NCBI RefSeq assembly: GCF_002752165.1
Contig: NZ_MOMB01000054.1
Location: 18,983 to 82,982, forward strand
DNA: 64,000 nucleotides
DNA from: Erwinia sp. OLFS4
GTDB taxonomy: Bacteria > Pseudomonadota > Gammaproteobacteria > Enterobacterales > Enterobacteriaceae
Direction: 5' to 3'
In this document: positions 9,468-20,057 of the stretch, piece by piece
Layout: each line of letters begins with the position of its first letter
Position numbering within the stretch: position 1 is the stretch's first letter
Translations under genes and position numbers: made by a program
The notes under the pieces: model-generated
Seen by the model: the letters and a program-made list of their open reading frames with translations, nothing else
Databases searched by the model: none
What the model was told of the DNA's origin: nothing

Positions 9468-11450
9468 ATGTTTGGAAAATTAACACTGGATGCGATTCCG
9501 TACCATGAACCGATTATCATGGTTACCTGTGCCGCCATCGTCATTGCTGGCCTGGCGCTTGTCGCGGCCATTACCTACTTTGGCAAGTGGCAATATCTCT
9601 GGAAAGAGTGGCTGACAAGCGTTGACCACAAACGCCTTGGTATCATGTACGTCATTCTGGCTTTCGTCATGCTGTTACGTGGCTTTGCTGACGCCATTAT
9701 GATGCGTAGTCAGCAGGTGCTGGCCTCTGCCGGTGAAGCCGGATTCCTTCCACCGCATCACTATGATCAGATTTTCACCGCCCACGGCGTTATCATGATC
9801 TTCTTCGTTGCCATGCCGTTTGTGGTTGGCCTGATGAACGTCGTGGTTCCGTTGCAAATTGGCGCACGTGATGTTGCCTTCCCGTTCCTGAATAACATCA
9901 GTTTCTGGTTTACCGTAATCGGCGTGATTCTGGTCAACCTGTCGCTGGGTATTGGTGAGTTCGCCCAGACCGGCTGGCTGGCTTATCCCCCGCTTTCGGG
10001 GCTTGAATACAGTCCAGGCACCGGGGTTGATTACTGGATCTGGAGTTTGCAGCTATCCGGTATTGGTACCACGCTGACCGGTATCAACTTCTTTGTCACC
10101 ATCCTGAAAATGCGTGCGCCAGGCATGAGTCTGTTCAAAATGCCGGTGTTCACCTGGGCGGCACTCTGTACTAACGTCCTGATTATTGCCGCATTCCCGG
10201 TGCTGACCGTTAGCCTGGCGCTGTTGACGCTCGACCGTTACCTTGACTTCCATTTCTTTACTAACGAAATGGGCGGTAACATGATGATGTATGTCAACCT
10301 GATCTGGATCTGGGGTCACCCGGAAGTCTACATTCTGGTGCTGCCGGTATTCGGCGTGTTCTCAGAAGTCACGGCGACATTCTCTAAAAAACGCCTGTTT
10401 GGTTACACCTCACTGGTATGGGCGACCATTGCTATTACCATCCTGTCGTTTATCGTCTGGCTGCACCACTTCTTTACCATGGGTGCCGGCGCTAACGTAA
10501 ACGCCTTCTTCGGTATTATGACGATGATTATCGCCATCCCAACCGGGGTGAAAATCTTTAACTGGCTGTTCACTATGTATCAGGGACGCATTCAGATGCA
10601 CTCTGCCATGCTGTGGACCGTCGGCTTCCTGGTCACCTTTTCGGTTGGCGGCATGACCGGGGTACTGCTGGCAGTGCCTGGTGCCGACTTTGTACTGCAC
10701 AACAGCCTGTTTTTGATTGCGCACTTCCATAACGTTATTATCGGCGGTGTGGTATTTGGCTGCTTTGCCGGTGTCACCTACTGGTTCCCGAAAGCCTTTG
10801 GTTTCAGTCTTAACGAAACCTGGGGTAAACGTGCTTTCTGGTTCTGGATTATCGGCTTCTTTACTGCCTTTATGCCGCTTTACGTGCTGGGCTTTATGGG
10901 AATGACACGCCGTATCAGCCAGAATATCGATCCGCAGTTCCATCCGATGCTGGTAGTGGCAGCCTTTGGCGCCGCGCTGATTGCCTGTGGCGTACTCTGC
11001 CAGATTATTCAGTTCTGGGTTTCTATACGTGACCGTGAGCAGAATCGCGATCTCACCGGCGATCCCTGGGGTGGACGTACGCTGGAATGGTCAACCTCTT
11101 CACCGCCGCCATTCTATAACTTTGCTGTTGTGCCTGAAATTCATGAGCGTGATGCGTTCTGGGAAATGAAGGAAAAAGGCGAAGCGTACCAGCAACCTGC
11201 ACATTATGAAGAAATTCATATGCCGAAAAACAGCGGTGCCGGTATTGTTATCTCCGCGTTTGCCACGGTATTTGGTTTCGCCGCTATCTGGCATATCTGG
11301 TGGCTGTTTGGTATCTGCTTTATTGGCATGATTGCAACCTGGATCATCAAAAGTTTCGATGACGACGTGGATTACTACGTTCCGGTCAAAGAGATTGAGC
11401 AGATTGAAAAACAACACTTTGACGAAATCAGCAAAGCAGGCCTGAAATAA
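9468..11450 (+). CDS. cyoB: Cytochrome bo3 ubiquinol oxidase subunit I
   Basis: CyoB is the catalytic heme-copper subunit that reduces oxygen and pumps protons. The 660 residues align end to end with the E. coli protein (663). Heme and copper ligands are present: His in FTAHGVIM (about 106), the WGHPEVYIL site with its cross-linked Tyr (about 284-288), WLHHFFTMG (333-334) and [11 protein letters not shown] (419, 421). Fifteen hydrophobic helices are expected and the profile agrees. It follows cyoA after 4 bases, and its stop codon overlaps the cyoC start by one base. Confidence 0.98.
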   Translation: MFGKLTLDAIPYHEPIIMVTCAAIVIAGLALVAAITYFGKWQYLWKEWLTSVDHKRLGIMYVILAFVMLLRGFADAIMMRSQQVLASAGEAGFLPPHHYDQIFTAHGVIMIFFVAMPFVVGLMNVVVPLQIGARDVAFPFLNNISFWFTVIGVILVNLSLGIGEFAQTGWLAYPPLSGLEYSPGTGVDYWIWSLQLSGIGTTLTGINFFVTILKMRAPGMSLFKMPVFTWAALCTNVLIIAAFPVLTVSLALLTLDRYLDFHFFTNEMGGNMMMYVNLIWIWGHPEVYILVLPVFGVFSEVTATFSKKRLFGYTSLVWATIAITILSFIVWLHHFFTMGAGANVNAFFGIMTMIIAIPTGVKIFNWLFTMYQGRIQMHSAMLWTVGFLVTFSVGGMTGVLLAVPGADFVLHNSLFLIAHFHNVIIGGVVFGCFAGVTYWFPKAFGFSLNETWGKRAFWFWIIGFFTAFMPLYVLGFMGMTRRISQNIDPQFHPMLVVAAFGAALIACGVLCQIIQFWVSIRDREQNRDLTGDPWGGRTLEWSTSSPPPFYNFAVVPEIHERDAFWEMKEKGEAYQQPAHYEEIHMPKNSGAGIVISAFATVFGFAAIWHIWWLFGICFIGMIATWIIKSFDDDVDYYVPVKEIEQIEKQHFDEISKAGLK

Positions 11451-12070
11451 TGTCAACTGAAACTCTGACTAAGCACCACGACGCGCATGATAGCCATGCG
11501 CATCATGAGCATGAGACCGGCGCCAGAAAAGTTTTTGGCTTCTGGATCTACCTGATGAGCGACTGCATTATCTTTGCAACCCTGTTTGCAACCTATGCAG
11601 TTATGGTTAATAACACTGCCGGCGGGCCGGCAGGAAAAGACATCTTTGAATTACCGTTTGTCGCCGTGGAAACCGCCCTGCTGTTACTGAGCTCCATTAC
11701 CTACGGTATGGCGGTGATCGCCATGAACCATGTTAACAAGGGTGCGGTTAACGGCTGGCTGGCCCTGACCTTCCTGTTCGGTGCCGGATTTATCGGTATG
11801 GAAATCTATGAATTCCATCATCTGATCATGGAAGGCTATGGCCCCAACCGCAGTGGCTTCCTGTCCGGGTTCTTTACCCTGGTAGGTACCCACGGAGTGC
11901 ACGTTACCTCCGGCCTGCTGTGGATGGCGGTACTGATGTATCAGGTTGCTACCCGTGGCCTGACCGCCGCAAACCGCACGCGCATCATGTGCCTGAGTCT
12001 GTTCTGGCACTTCCTTGACGTGGTATGGATTTGCGTATTCACCGTAGTTTATCTGATGGGGGCCATGTAA
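11450..12070 (+). CDS. cyoC: Cytochrome bo3 ubiquinol oxidase subunit III
   Basis: CyoC is subunit III of the quinol oxidase, an inner-membrane protein with five helices that stabilises the complex. The product has 206 residues, with a histidine-rich N-terminus before the first helix. Typical COX3 segments are [24 protein letters not shown] and [14 protein letters not shown]. The ATG shares its A with the cyoB TAA, and its own TAA shares its last base with the cyoD ATG, indicating translational coupling. Confidence 0.97.
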   Translation: MSTETLTKHHDAHDSHAHHEHETGARKVFGFWIYLMSDCIIFATLFATYAVMVNNTAGGPAGKDIFELPFVAVETALLLLSSITYGMAVIAMNHVNKGAVNGWLALTFLFGAGFIGMEIYEFHHLIMEGYGPNRSGFLSGFFTLVGTHGVHVTSGLLWMAVLMYQVATRGLTAANRTRIMCLSLFWHFLDVVWICVFTVVYLMGAM

Positions 12071-12402
12071 TGAGTCATTCTGTAAACGAACATGGTGCTT
12101 CACACGGTAGCGTGAAGTCTTACATGATAGGTTTTATCCTGTCGATCATTCTGACGGCTATCCCGTTCTCGATGGTCATGGAGGGTACAGCTTCTCATGG
12201 CACTATTATCGGTGTTGTGGTGCTATGTGCGGTGATTCAGGTTATCGTACACCTGGTTTACTTCCTGCACCTGGACACTAAATCTGAAGGCGGCTGGAAC
12301 ATGGTGGCAATTGTATTCTCCTCCATCATTATCCTGATCGTCGTAATCGGCTCACTATGGATTATGTGGAACCTCAACTACAACATGATGATGGACCACT
12401 AA
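12070..12402 (+). CDS. cyoD: Cytochrome bo3 ubiquinol oxidase subunit IV
   Basis: CyoD is the small subunit IV (110 residues, three transmembrane helices) that assists copper-site assembly in the oxidase. The start at 12070 ([16 protein letters not shown]) is used because it matches the E. coli N-terminus and overlaps the cyoC stop as TAATG. An in-frame ATG 15 codons upstream lies inside cyoC. The C-terminus [12 protein letters not shown] is the family signature. Confidence 0.96.
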   Translation: MSHSVNEHGASHGSVKSYMIGFILSIILTAIPFSMVMEGTASHGTIIGVVVLCAVIQVIVHLVYFLHLDTKSEGGWNMVAIVFSSIIILIVVIGSLWIMWNLNYNMMMDH

Positions 12403-12415
12403 CCGAGTTACCGTA

Positions 12416-13306
12416 ATGATTAAGCGATACCTGCAAGTTACAAAACCAGGAATTATTTTCGGAAATTTAATTTCTGTCATCGGTGGATTTCTGCTGGCTT
12501 CGAAAGGCAGCATTGATTACACCTTGTTTCTCACCACCATGGTTGGCGTGTCGCTGGTTGTGGCATCGGGTTGCGTTTATAACAACGTCATCGACCGTGA
12601 CATCGACAAAAAAATGGAGAGAACCAGAAATCGGGTGCTGGTAAAAGGCCTTATTTCGCCGAAGGCAAGCCTGGTTTATGCAACCGTTCTGGGTATAGCT
12701 GGATTTGCGTTGCTGTACTTCGGTGCTAACCCGCTGGCTATGTGGCTGGCGGTGATGGGCTTCGTGGTTTACGTTGGCATATACAGTCTGTATATGAAGC
12801 GTAAATCCGTTTATGGCACGCTGATTGGCAGTCTTTCCGGCGCCGCGCCCCCGGTCATCGGCTATTGTGCCGTTACCAACCAGTTTGACGCCGGGGCGCT
12901 GATTCTGCTGGCAATCTTTAGCCTGTGGCAGATGCCGCACTCCTATGCGATTGCTATCTTCCGCTTTAAAGATTATCAGGCCGCCAGTATTCCGGTTCTG
13001 CCGGTGGTTAAAGGCATCTCCGTGGCAAAAAATCATATTACGCTCTACATTCTGGCGTTTATGGTCGCCACTCTGATGCTCACCCTTAGCGGTTATGCCG
13101 GTTATAAGTATCTGGTGGTTGCGGCAGCAGTCAGCGTCTGGTGGCTGGGTATGGCGCTTTCAGGTTACAAAACCGCTAACGACGATCGGGTCTGGGCACG
13201 AAAACTGTTCGTGTTTTCCATCGTGGCCATTACCTCACTGAGCGTTATGATGTCAGTAGACTTCATGGCTCCGGCATCAAAAGATTTGCTGACCTTCGTC
13301 TGGTAA
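12416..13306 (+). CDS. cyoE: Protoheme IX farnesyltransferase (heme O synthase)
   Basis: CyoE transfers a farnesyl group to protoheme to make heme O for cytochrome bo3. The 296-residue product is a UbiA-family membrane prenyltransferase with about seven or more helices. The first aspartate-rich motif is [18 protein letters not shown] (about residues 59-76); a second conserved loop is [24 protein letters not shown]. It ends the cyo operon and is followed 17 bases later by a strong terminator. Confidence 0.97.
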   Translation: MIKRYLQVTKPGIIFGNLISVIGGFLLASKGSIDYTLFLTTMVGVSLVVASGCVYNNVIDRDIDKKMERTRNRVLVKGLISPKASLVYATVLGIAGFALLYFGANPLAMWLAVMGFVVYVGIYSLYMKRKSVYGTLIGSLSGAAPPVIGYCAVTNQFDAGALILLAIFSLWQMPHSYAIAIFRFKDYQAASIPVLPVVKGISVAKNHITLYILAFMVATLMLTLSGYAGYKYLVVAAAVSVWWLGMALSGYKTANDDRVWARKLFVFSIVAITSLSVMMSVDFMAPASKDLLTFVW

Positions 13307-13322
13307 ACCCAATGCCTTACTC

Positions 13323-13356
13323 AAGGGCGCGACTGACAATCGCGCCCTTTCTGTTT
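13323..13356 (+). terminator. Rho-independent terminator of the cyo operon
   Basis: AAGGGCGCGA pairs perfectly with TCGCGCCCTT around CTGACAA and is followed by TCTGTTT. It lies 17 bases past the cyoE stop. Confidence 0.85.
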
Positions 13357-13455
13357 GTCAGCATTTATCCGCTTGTAACGACTGCTTAAGAAGTGATGTT
13401 TTACTGTCCCTCGCCTCAAACATAAAATACCGGCGGGTCAGTAACTGAGGTTGTG

Positions 13456-14817
13456 ATGAACGATAATAAAATGACGTCGATCGAACGACGGGCGACATGG
13501 GGCTTGGGTACGGTTTTCTCCCTCAGGATGCTGGGTATGTTTATGGTGCTCCCGGTACTGACAACCTATGGCATGGCATTACAAGGCGCCAGCGAACCCC
13601 TGATCGGGCTGGCCATTGGTATTTATGGTCTGGCACAAGCGGTATTTCAAATCCCCTTTGGCCTGCTCTCCGACCGCATAGGACGTAAGCCCCTTATCGT
13701 TGGTGGCCTGTTGCTGTTTGTTCTCGGTAGTATTATTGCCGCCAGTACAGTCAGCATCTGGGGGATTATCCTTGGGCGGGCATTACAGGGTTCCGGTGCC
13801 ATCGCCGCCGCGGTTATGGCGCTGCTTTCCGATTTAACCCGCGAACAAAATCGTACCAAAGCCATGGCATTTATTGGCATCTCTTTTGGCGTCACCTTTG
13901 CAATTGCCATGGTTTTTGGGCCAGTAATTACCCACTATTTTGGCCTGCACGCCCTGTTCTGGATCATCGCCATCCTCGCCAGCGTCGGTATCATCATTAC
14001 CCTGTTAGTGGTGCCGTCTGCCAGACACCACGTACTTAACCGTGAATCCGGCATGGTCAAAGGCTCCATCCGCCAGGTATTAATCAATCAGCGGCTGGCC
14101 AGGCTGAATGCAGGCATTCTTTGCCTGCATATTCTGTTAATGTCCAGCTTTGTCGCGCTGCCGGGTCAGTTTGAGCAGGCCGGTTTTCCACCTTCCCAGC
14201 ACTGGAAAATCTATCTGGTAACAATGCTGATTGCCTTTGTCAGCGTGGTGCCCTTTATTATTTACGCAGAAGCAAAGCGTAAAATGAAGCGGACTTTCAT
14301 TGGCTGCGTGGTGCTGTTGCTGATTGCTGAAATTGTTTTGTGGGGCGCTGGCAACGATTTCTGGACGCTGGTTACCGGCGTACAGCTGTTTTTTATCGGT
14401 TTTAATCTGATGGAGGCAATTCTGCCTTCACTGGTCAGTAAAGAATCGCCGGCTGGCTACAAAGGCACCGCTATGGGGCTGTACTCCACCAGCCAGTTTA
14501 TCGGTGTGGCTATAGGCGGCAGTCTCGGCGGTTGGGTATTCGGGACTTTTGATGCACAGACAGTCTTTCTGATGGGGACAATCATTGCCAGCCTGTGGCT
14601 AATGATCAGTATAACCATGCATGAACCACCTTATGTCAGCAGCCTGCGTATTGTGCTTAACGACAATATCGATTTTAACAAGCTGGAACAACGTCTGCGG
14701 GCACAACCGGGCGTGAGCGCGGTATTTATGGTGCCGGAAGAGAAAAGTGCTTATGTTAAAATCGACAGTAAAGTCACCAGCCGTCCCGAACTGGAGGCGC
14801 TGGTAGCCAGTAGTTAA
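13456..14817 (+). CDS. yajR: MFS transporter YajR
   Basis: YajR is a proton-driven major facilitator transporter of unknown substrate. The 453-residue product has the MFS motif A region (GLLSDRIGRKPLIVGG), twelve hydrophobic helices and the extra C-terminal YAM domain (about residues 390-453, ending SAYVKIDSKVTSRPELEALV) that characterises YajR. The ATG at 13456 is preferred over the GTG one codon earlier: GAGG is 5 bases upstream and the protein then begins MNDNKMTSIERRATWG as in E. coli. In E. coli it adjoins yajQ; here an accessory alcohol/aldehyde locus separates the two. Confidence 0.95.
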   Translation: MNDNKMTSIERRATWGLGTVFSLRMLGMFMVLPVLTTYGMALQGASEPLIGLAIGIYGLAQAVFQIPFGLLSDRIGRKPLIVGGLLLFVLGSIIAASTVSIWGIILGRALQGSGAIAAAVMALLSDLTREQNRTKAMAFIGISFGVTFAIAMVFGPVITHYFGLHALFWIIAILASVGIIITLLVVPSARHHVLNRESGMVKGSIRQVLINQRLARLNAGILCLHILLMSSFVALPGQFEQAGFPPSQHWKIYLVTMLIAFVSVVPFIIYAEAKRKMKRTFIGCVVLLLIAEIVLWGAGNDFWTLVTGVQLFFIGFNLMEAILPSLVSKESPAGYKGTAMGLYSTSQFIGVAIGGSLGGWVFGTFDAQTVFLMGTIIASLWLMISITMHEPPYVSSLRIVLNDNIDFNKLEQRLRAQPGVSAVFMVPEEKSAYVKIDSKVTSRPELEALVASS

Positions 14818-14891
14818 CAAACCTGCCGCTGTAGCGCCACCAGCCGGGCATCAGCCTCTGCTCCATGGCACCGTTCAGCGGCAGGTGCCGG

Positions 14892-15855
14892 TTACGACAG
14901 GGTCATATCAACGACAATACGCCCCTCAATTTTACCGGCATGCATACGGGCAAAAATGTCGTTAATATTTTCCAGCGGTTCAACGGCAATATTAGCCTTC
15001 ACTTTATGTCTGCCGGCAAAATCCAGCGCTTCCTGCAAATCTTTGCGCGTGCCGACAATTGAACCTCGCACCGTAATACCATCCAGCACCATATCAAAAA
15101 TGGACAGATCGAACTTGCCCGGCGGCAGACCGTTAAGCACCATGGTCCCGCCACGACGCATCATGCCGGTTGCCTGCTCAAATGCCGTTGGTGATACCGC
15201 GGTGACCAGCACACCGTGTGCGCCGCCGAATTCACGGCGGAAAACCGCTGTGGGATCCACATGACGCGCATTCGCCACCACGCTGGCGCCAAGCCGTTTA
15301 GCAAACGCCAGCTTATCATCATCAATGTCAACGGCTGCAACGTTCAACCCCATGGCAACCGCATACTGTATAGCCATATGACCAAGCCCGCCAATTCCTG
15401 AAATAACCACCCAGTCCCCGGGACGGGTATCGGTCATTTTCAGTCCTTTATAAACGGTAACGCCGGCACACAGAATCGGCGCAATTTCCTGATAGCTAAT
15501 ATTATCGGGCAGGATGCCAACGTAATTGGCATCGGCAAGACAATATTCGGCAAAACTGCCGTTGACCGAATAACCGGCATTTTGCTGGGCGTGACAAAGG
15601 GTTTCCCAGCTGTCCAGACAGTGTTCACAGTGGCCACAGGCTGAATACAACCAGGGAACACCCACCCGATCGCCCTGTTTAACGTGGCTGACACCCGCAC
15701 CGACCGCCACAATTTCGCCCACACCTTCATGACCGGGAATAAAAGGGGGATGCGGTTTAACCGGCCAGTCCCGGTCCGACTTGCGGTACCGGCACCTGTT
15801 CAATGACCAGTGGCTCGCCAAAAGCTTTCACTACGGCTGCTTTCATCGTCTGCAT
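14892..15855 (-). pseudogene. Zinc alcohol dehydrogenase (AdhP-like) with internal deletion and frameshift
   Basis: The open frame shown by translation (309 residues from an internal start) lacks the proper N-terminus. The true start is the ATG at 15855, with AGGTGA upstream, encoding [20 protein letters not shown] and on to VGPG. The frame then breaks near 15771, hits TAA at 15759, and the rest of the enzyme continues in another frame from [18 protein letters not shown]. About 22 residues normally present between these pieces are missing, including the GVCHTD segment with the catalytic-zinc cysteine. The remaining structural zinc cysteines ([15 protein letters not shown]) and the Rossmann motif GIGGLGHMA are intact. 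It lies 35 bases downstream of the aldehyde dehydrogenase, likely in the same operon. The enzyme should be inactive unless the assembly has an error here. Confidence 0.85.
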
Positions 15856-15890
15856 TTTTCACCTCACTTTCCATTTAGTTAATAAACCAC

Positions 15891-17411
15891 TCAAAACAAT
15901 CCCAGGGGTGAAATATCATAGCTGACTAATAAATTCTTAACTTGTTGATATTGTGTAAGGGCCATTTTATGGGTTTCACGTCCGACACCTGACTGCTTAT
16001 AGCCACCAAAGGCAGCATGGGCCGGATAGATGTGATAACAGTTCGTCCATACGCGCCCGGCTTTTATTGCCCGCCCCATACGCCAGGCAAGATTGCTATC
16101 GCGCGTCCAGACACCGGCACCAAGGCCATAATCTGTCTGGTTCGCCAGTTCCAGCGCCTCGGCTTCATCTTTAAAGGTAAGTACACCAATCACCGGACCA
16201 AATACCTCTTCCTGGAAGCAGCGCATCTGATTGTGCCCCTTAATCAGGGTTGGCTGAATGTAATAGCCGTTGGCCAGCGCATCCGCCAGAGTGACAGATT
16301 CGCCCCCCGCCAGAATCTGACCGCCTTCGTTTCTGGCAATATCGATATAGGACATGATCTTATCAAACTGCTGCTGAGAAGCCTGGGCACCAATCATGGT
16401 TGCGGTATCCAGCGGATCGCCACGGCGAATTGTCGCAACGCGCGCCATAACTTTTTCCATAAAAGGCTGATAAATCGATTCCTGAATCAGGGCTCGTGAA
16501 GGACAGGTGCAAACTTCTCCCTGATTGAAAAAGCCCAGTACCAGTCCTTCGACTGCCTTATCAATAAATTCCGGCTCAGCCTGCATGATATCGGCGAAAT
16601 AGACATTCGGAGATTTACCGCCCAGCTCAACGGTAGAAGGGATAATGCTTTCTGCAGCACAAGCCATAATATGGCGTCCAACTGCGGTTGACCCGGTGAA
16701 GGCGATTTTAGCAATCCGTTTGCTGGTGGCCAGCGCCTCGCCGGCCTCTTTGCCAAAACCCTGCACCACATTCAGCACGCCGGCGGGAATCAGATCGCCG
16801 ATGATTTCCAGTAAAACGCAGATACTGAGCGGCGTTTGTTCTGCCGGCTTAAGCACCACGCAGTTACCTGCTGCCAGCGCCGGCGCCAGCTTCCAGGCGG
16901 CCATCAGCAGGGGAAAATTCCAGGGAATAATCTGACCTACCACCCCCAATGGCTCATAGATATGATAAGCGACGGTGGTGGCATCAATTTCAGCCGCACT
17001 GCCCTCCTGCGCACGCAGACAGCCGGCAAAATAGCGAAAGTGGTCAATCGCCAGCGGCAGGTCGGCATTGAGCGTCTCGCGGATAGGTTTACCGTTATCC
17101 CAGCTTTCGGTGACGGCTAATATTTCCAGATTTGCCTGCATGCGATCAGCAATTGCCAGCAGCAGGTTACTGCGCTCCTGAACGCTGGTTTTACCCCATT
17201 TTTCCGCAGCGGCATGTGCCGCATCCAGCGCTTTATTGATGTCCCGCTCATCAGAGCGTGGGAATTGCGCCACCACCGCCCCGGTCACCGGGGTGGTATC
17301 GGTAAAATAGTTCCCCCCGAGCGGCTCAACAAAAGCACCGTTAATGTAATTGCCATAACTGGCGCGGAAAGAAACTAAACAGCCCTGACTACCCGGATGT
17401 GCATAACGCAT
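15891..17411 (-). CDS. NAD(P)-dependent aldehyde dehydrogenase, AldB/ExaC-like
   Basis: The enzyme oxidises acetaldehyde and related aldehydes to acids. The 506-residue product begins [10 protein letters not shown] at 17411, where AAAGGAG sits 6 bases upstream; the open frame extends upstream without a better start. ALDH hallmarks are present: [22 protein letters not shown], the general base Glu in [10 protein letters not shown] and the nucleophilic Cys in [12 protein letters not shown]. The C-terminus ...[13 protein letters not shown] closely resembles E. coli AldB and Pseudomonas ExaC. It is preceded by a sigma-54 promoter and a divergent AcoR-like activator gene, which probably controls it. 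The downstream adh partner is broken. Confidence 0.93.
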   Translation of the reverse strand: MRYAHPGSQGCLVSFRASYGNYINGAFVEPLGGNYFTDTTPVTGAVVAQFPRSDERDINKALDAAHAAAEKWGKTSVQERSNLLLAIADRMQANLEILAVTESWDNGKPIRETLNADLPLAIDHFRYFAGCLRAQEGSAAEIDATTVAYHIYEPLGVVGQIIPWNFPLLMAAWKLAPALAAGNCVVLKPAEQTPLSICVLLEIIGDLIPAGVLNVVQGFGKEAGEALATSKRIAKIAFTGSTAVGRHIMACAAESIIPSTVELGGKSPNVYFADIMQAEPEFIDKAVEGLVLGFFNQGEVCTCPSRALIQESIYQPFMEKVMARVATIRRGDPLDTATMIGAQASQQQFDKIMSYIDIARNEGGQILAGGESVTLADALANGYYIQPTLIKGHNQMRCFQEEVFGPVIGVLTFKDEAEALELANQTDYGLGAGVWTRDSNLAWRMGRAIKAGRVWTNCYHIYPAHAAFGGYKQSGVGRETHKMALTQYQQVKNLLVSYDISPLGLF

Positions 17412-17488
17412 CGCTGACTCCTTTGTAAGTGACTGAACGCTAGCAACAGCAGCCCCGACAAGGCCAATATTGCGCGACATCCTTAACA

Positions 17489-17505
17489 AAGCATGCTTCG
17501 TGCCA
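17489..17505 (-). promoter_or_regulatory. Sigma-54 (-24/-12) promoter of the aldehyde dehydrogenase operon
   Basis: The minus strand reads TGGCACGAAGCATGCTT. GG and GC are separated by exactly 10 bases, the defining sigma-54 spacing, and TGGCACG equals the -24 consensus. The -12 half is ATGCT rather than TTGCT. It lies about 80 bases before the aldehyde dehydrogenase ATG and next to a sigma-54 activator gene. Confidence 0.75.
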
Positions 17506-17613
17506 GGAGAAAAAAATACCGTCACACTGTATAAATAATGCCAGATAATCAAAATGTTAATAAATAAACATCTCAACAACGTAGTGCGTATTTTTGCTGT
17601 CCATTTCTTAACT

Positions 17614-17632
17614 GTGTTGCAGGTCGCAACAC
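17614..17632. promoter_or_regulatory. Candidate enhancer (UAS) palindrome for the AcoR-like activator
   Basis: GTGTTGC-AGGTC-GCAACAC is a perfect 7-base inverted repeat with a 5-base centre. It lies about 110 bases upstream of the sigma-54 promoter and 36 bases before the activator gene. Position and symmetry fit the binding site of a dimeric enhancer-binding protein; assignment to this activator is inference. Confidence 0.6.
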
Positions 17633-17667
17633 TACAGAAACCAAAAAGCTACACTTAAGCAACAATA

Positions 17668-19443
17668 ATGATTGCATCGGGGTCAGAGATGGCAGGTAAA
17701 ATGACCAGCGCAGAGGCGATAACGCTGAGCAGCCGCAATGACATCGTCAGCCAGCTGCTTAACGATTCCTGGCAACGCAGCCAGCATTACGGTCTTGACC
17801 GTAACGATCGGGATTTCCCGCGTATGCCGCATGGTCATCTCAATGATTTACTGGCCCATCATCAGATGCTCAGGCAGCTAGCGCAGCCGGTGGTAAGCCA
17901 GCTGGCACAGCGGGTAGCGGATAGTCAGTCCGTCGTGATCCTGTCAGATCCTGCCGGCCTGGTGCTGCAAACCTTCGGGGATCTTGAGGCGATAGACAAA
18001 GCTCAACGTTTCGCGCTGGCACCGGGCAATCTCTGGAGCGAATGCGGTCGCGGGACCAATGCCATAGGTACTGCGCTGGCCATTGACAACAGTTGTGAAA
18101 TCAAAGGGCAGCAGCATTTTCTGACCGGTAATCAGGATTTATATTGTGCGGCTATGCCGGTACAGTCGCCGCAAGGCGCCATCGCCGGGGTGCTGGATAT
18201 TTCCGGCCCGGCGCGCTTTCCCCATCTCAATACCCGCCACTGGGTCGAACAGGCGGTGCGCCAGATTGAACACCAGTGGGTCAAACAGCAGCTGAATCAG
18301 AGCCAGTGGCTGCTTTGTCTGCATGCCGACTACCGCCAGGCGATGCGTACACTCAACATCACCGCCGCACGCTTTGGCCTGCTCCGTTTCCGGCATCTTT
18401 TTCCCGGCCAGAAACAGCGCAGCACCCCTCAGCCACAGCAGCTGGAAACCGCCAGCCGGCAACGTTACTGGTTTACGCTGCAGGCACCGCCACGCTGCTA
18501 TCATCAACCGCCGGCACCCGCCGCGCGCGATGACATCGGTCTGCCCGCGCATTTGCAGGGCGAAGGTGCACGTATACTGCGCTTACTCAACGCCGGGGTT
18601 TCACTCTGCATTACTGGCGAAACCGGCTGCGGTAAAGAGTACCTGAGTCGGATGCTGTATAAACAAAGCGGCTGGAACAAAGGCCGTTTTGTGGCGATTA
18701 ACTGTGCCGCCCTGCCGGAATCGTTAATCGAATCTGAACTTTTTGGTTATCAGGCGGGGGCTTTCACCGGAGCCAGTAAACAAGGCTATATCGGTAAGAT
18801 TCGTGAAGCGGATGGCGGCGTGCTGTTCCTTGACGAAATCGGCGATATGCCGCTGGGTTTACAAACCCGCCTGCTACGGGTGTTACAGGAAAAAGAGGTA
18901 TCACCGCTTGGTGAAACCCGCAGCTGGCCAGTCCAGTTTGCCGTCATCTGTGCCACCCATCGCGACCTGCAGCAACAGGTCGCCAACGGTGAATTTCGTG
19001 AAGACCTGCTCTATCGCCTCCAGGAGTTTAACTTTGCCATCCCGCCGCTACGCCAGTGGCGGGATCTAAAAAGCTTTATTCATCAGTTATGGCAGGATCT
19101 GGGTGGGCCGGCGCGCGGGATTGATCTGGCCCCCTCGCTGCTGGAGCACCTGAATCAGCACCCCTGGCCAGGTAATATACGCCAGTTACGCAGTCTGCTA
19201 AAAGTACTGCTGGCGCTGACTGACGAGGGAAAAACAATAAACATCAGCGACTTGCCTTGCGATTATCAACCTGAGCCACGCGCTGACGCTGGAAACGCTC
19301 TGCAGAACAACAGCGCTGAGCATATTGCGGCAACCCTGCGCCATTATCAGGGAAACGTGAGCAAAGCCGCTGCGGCACTCGGCATTGCACGTAGCACGCT
19401 GTATCGCCGGGCAGCGAAAGCGCAGCGCAATGCGCCGCGCTGA
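17668..19443 (+). CDS. Sigma-54-dependent transcriptional activator, AcoR-like
   Basis: This is an enhancer-binding protein for sigma-54 RNA polymerase. Domains in order: N-terminal GAF-type sensor region (about residues 60-200), AAA+ ATPase with Walker A GETGCGKE, the sigma-54 contact loop GAFTGA and Walker B GGVLFLDEIGDMP, and a C-terminal Fis-type helix-turn-helix (GNVSKAAAALGIARSTLYRRAAK). No receiver domain is present, so it is a ligand-sensing AcoR/acetoin-type regulator. Starts at 17668, 17689 and 17701 are all possible and none has a strong ribosome-binding site. It is divergent from the aldehyde dehydrogenase, whose promoter has -24/-12 elements. The effector is probably an alcohol or aldehyde (inference). 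Confidence 0.9.
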   Translation: MIASGSEMAGKMTSAEAITLSSRNDIVSQLLNDSWQRSQHYGLDRNDRDFPRMPHGHLNDLLAHHQMLRQLAQPVVSQLAQRVADSQSVVILSDPAGLVLQTFGDLEAIDKAQRFALAPGNLWSECGRGTNAIGTALAIDNSCEIKGQQHFLTGNQDLYCAAMPVQSPQGAIAGVLDISGPARFPHLNTRHWVEQAVRQIEHQWVKQQLNQSQWLLCLHADYRQAMRTLNITAARFGLLRFRHLFPGQKQRSTPQPQQLETASRQRYWFTLQAPPRCYHQPPAPAARDDIGLPAHLQGEGARILRLLNAGVSLCITGETGCGKEYLSRMLYKQSGWNKGRFVAINCAALPESLIESELFGYQAGAFTGASKQGYIGKIREADGGVLFLDEIGDMPLGLQTRLLRVLQEKEVSPLGETRSWPVQFAVICATHRDLQQQVANGEFREDLLYRLQEFNFAIPPLRQWRDLKSFIHQLWQDLGGPARGIDLAPSLLEHLNQHPWPGNIRQLRSLLKVLLALTDEGKTINISDLPCDYQPEPRADAGNALQNNSAEHIAATLRHYQGNVSKAAAALGIARSTLYRRAAKAQRNAPR

Positions 19444-19448
19444 CGACA

Positions 19449-19940
19449 TTAATCGCGAAAATTTTTGAACTGAAATGCCTGGCCGAGGTTAGCCTTACGC
19501 ACCAGCGCCATCGCACTTTGCAAATCGTCACGGGATTTACCGGTCACCCTCACTTCATCACCCTGAATCTGGGTTTGCACTTTGAGCTTGCTGTCTTTAA
19601 TCGCTTTGACCAGCTTCTTCGCGACGTCGCTTTCTATTCCCTGTTTCATTTTCACGTCAATGCTCCAGGTTTTACCGCTGTGCTCAATATTTTCCGGCAC
19701 CTCAAGCGCAGCGTTTTCAATGCCACGTTTGAGCAGTTTTTCACGCAAAATATCCACCAGCTGCCTGACCTGAAAGTCAGATTCACTGGCGATACGCACG
19801 CTTTTCTCTTTGTCTTTAAATTCAAAACTGGCTTCAACATGACGAAAGTCAAAACGAGTGGCCAGCTCGCGGTTAGCATTTTCCACCGCGTTACGCACTT
19901 CCTGCATGTCAACTTCGGAAACGATGTCGAAAGATGGCAT
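19449..19940 (-). CDS. yajQ: YajQ family nucleotide/RNA-binding protein
   Basis: YajQ is a small cytosolic protein with two ferredoxin-like RNA-binding folds; homologues bind tRNA or cyclic di-GMP. The 163 residues match the E. coli length. [51 protein letters not shown] and the end QFKNFRD are family signatures. The ATG at 19940 has GGAGGACAATAT upstream; the open frame extends further without such a site. It converges with the AcoR-like gene five bases away and is divergent from panE. Confidence 0.95.
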   Translation of the reverse strand: MPSFDIVSEVDMQEVRNAVENANRELATRFDFRHVEASFEFKDKEKSVRIASESDFQVRQLVDILREKLLKRGIENAALEVPENIEHSGKTWSIDVKMKQGIESDVAKKLVKAIKDSKLKVQTQIQGDEVRVTGKSRDDLQSAMALVRKANLGQAFQFKNFRD

Positions 19941-20057
19941 ATATTGTCCTCCTGAAAACAAAGTGACATGCATAATAGCGTTATGCAGACAGTAAGTGAA
20001 ACTGCTGATATACAATTAGAGATGTTATAAATCCAACCCATACCGGGGGAGGAAAAA

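Noticed and set aside
14822..14885. CCTGCCGCTG...CAGCGGCAGG inverted repeat between yajR and the adh pseudogene considered as a terminator
   Set aside because: The loop is over 40 bases and there is no U-run; possible long-range pairing only.
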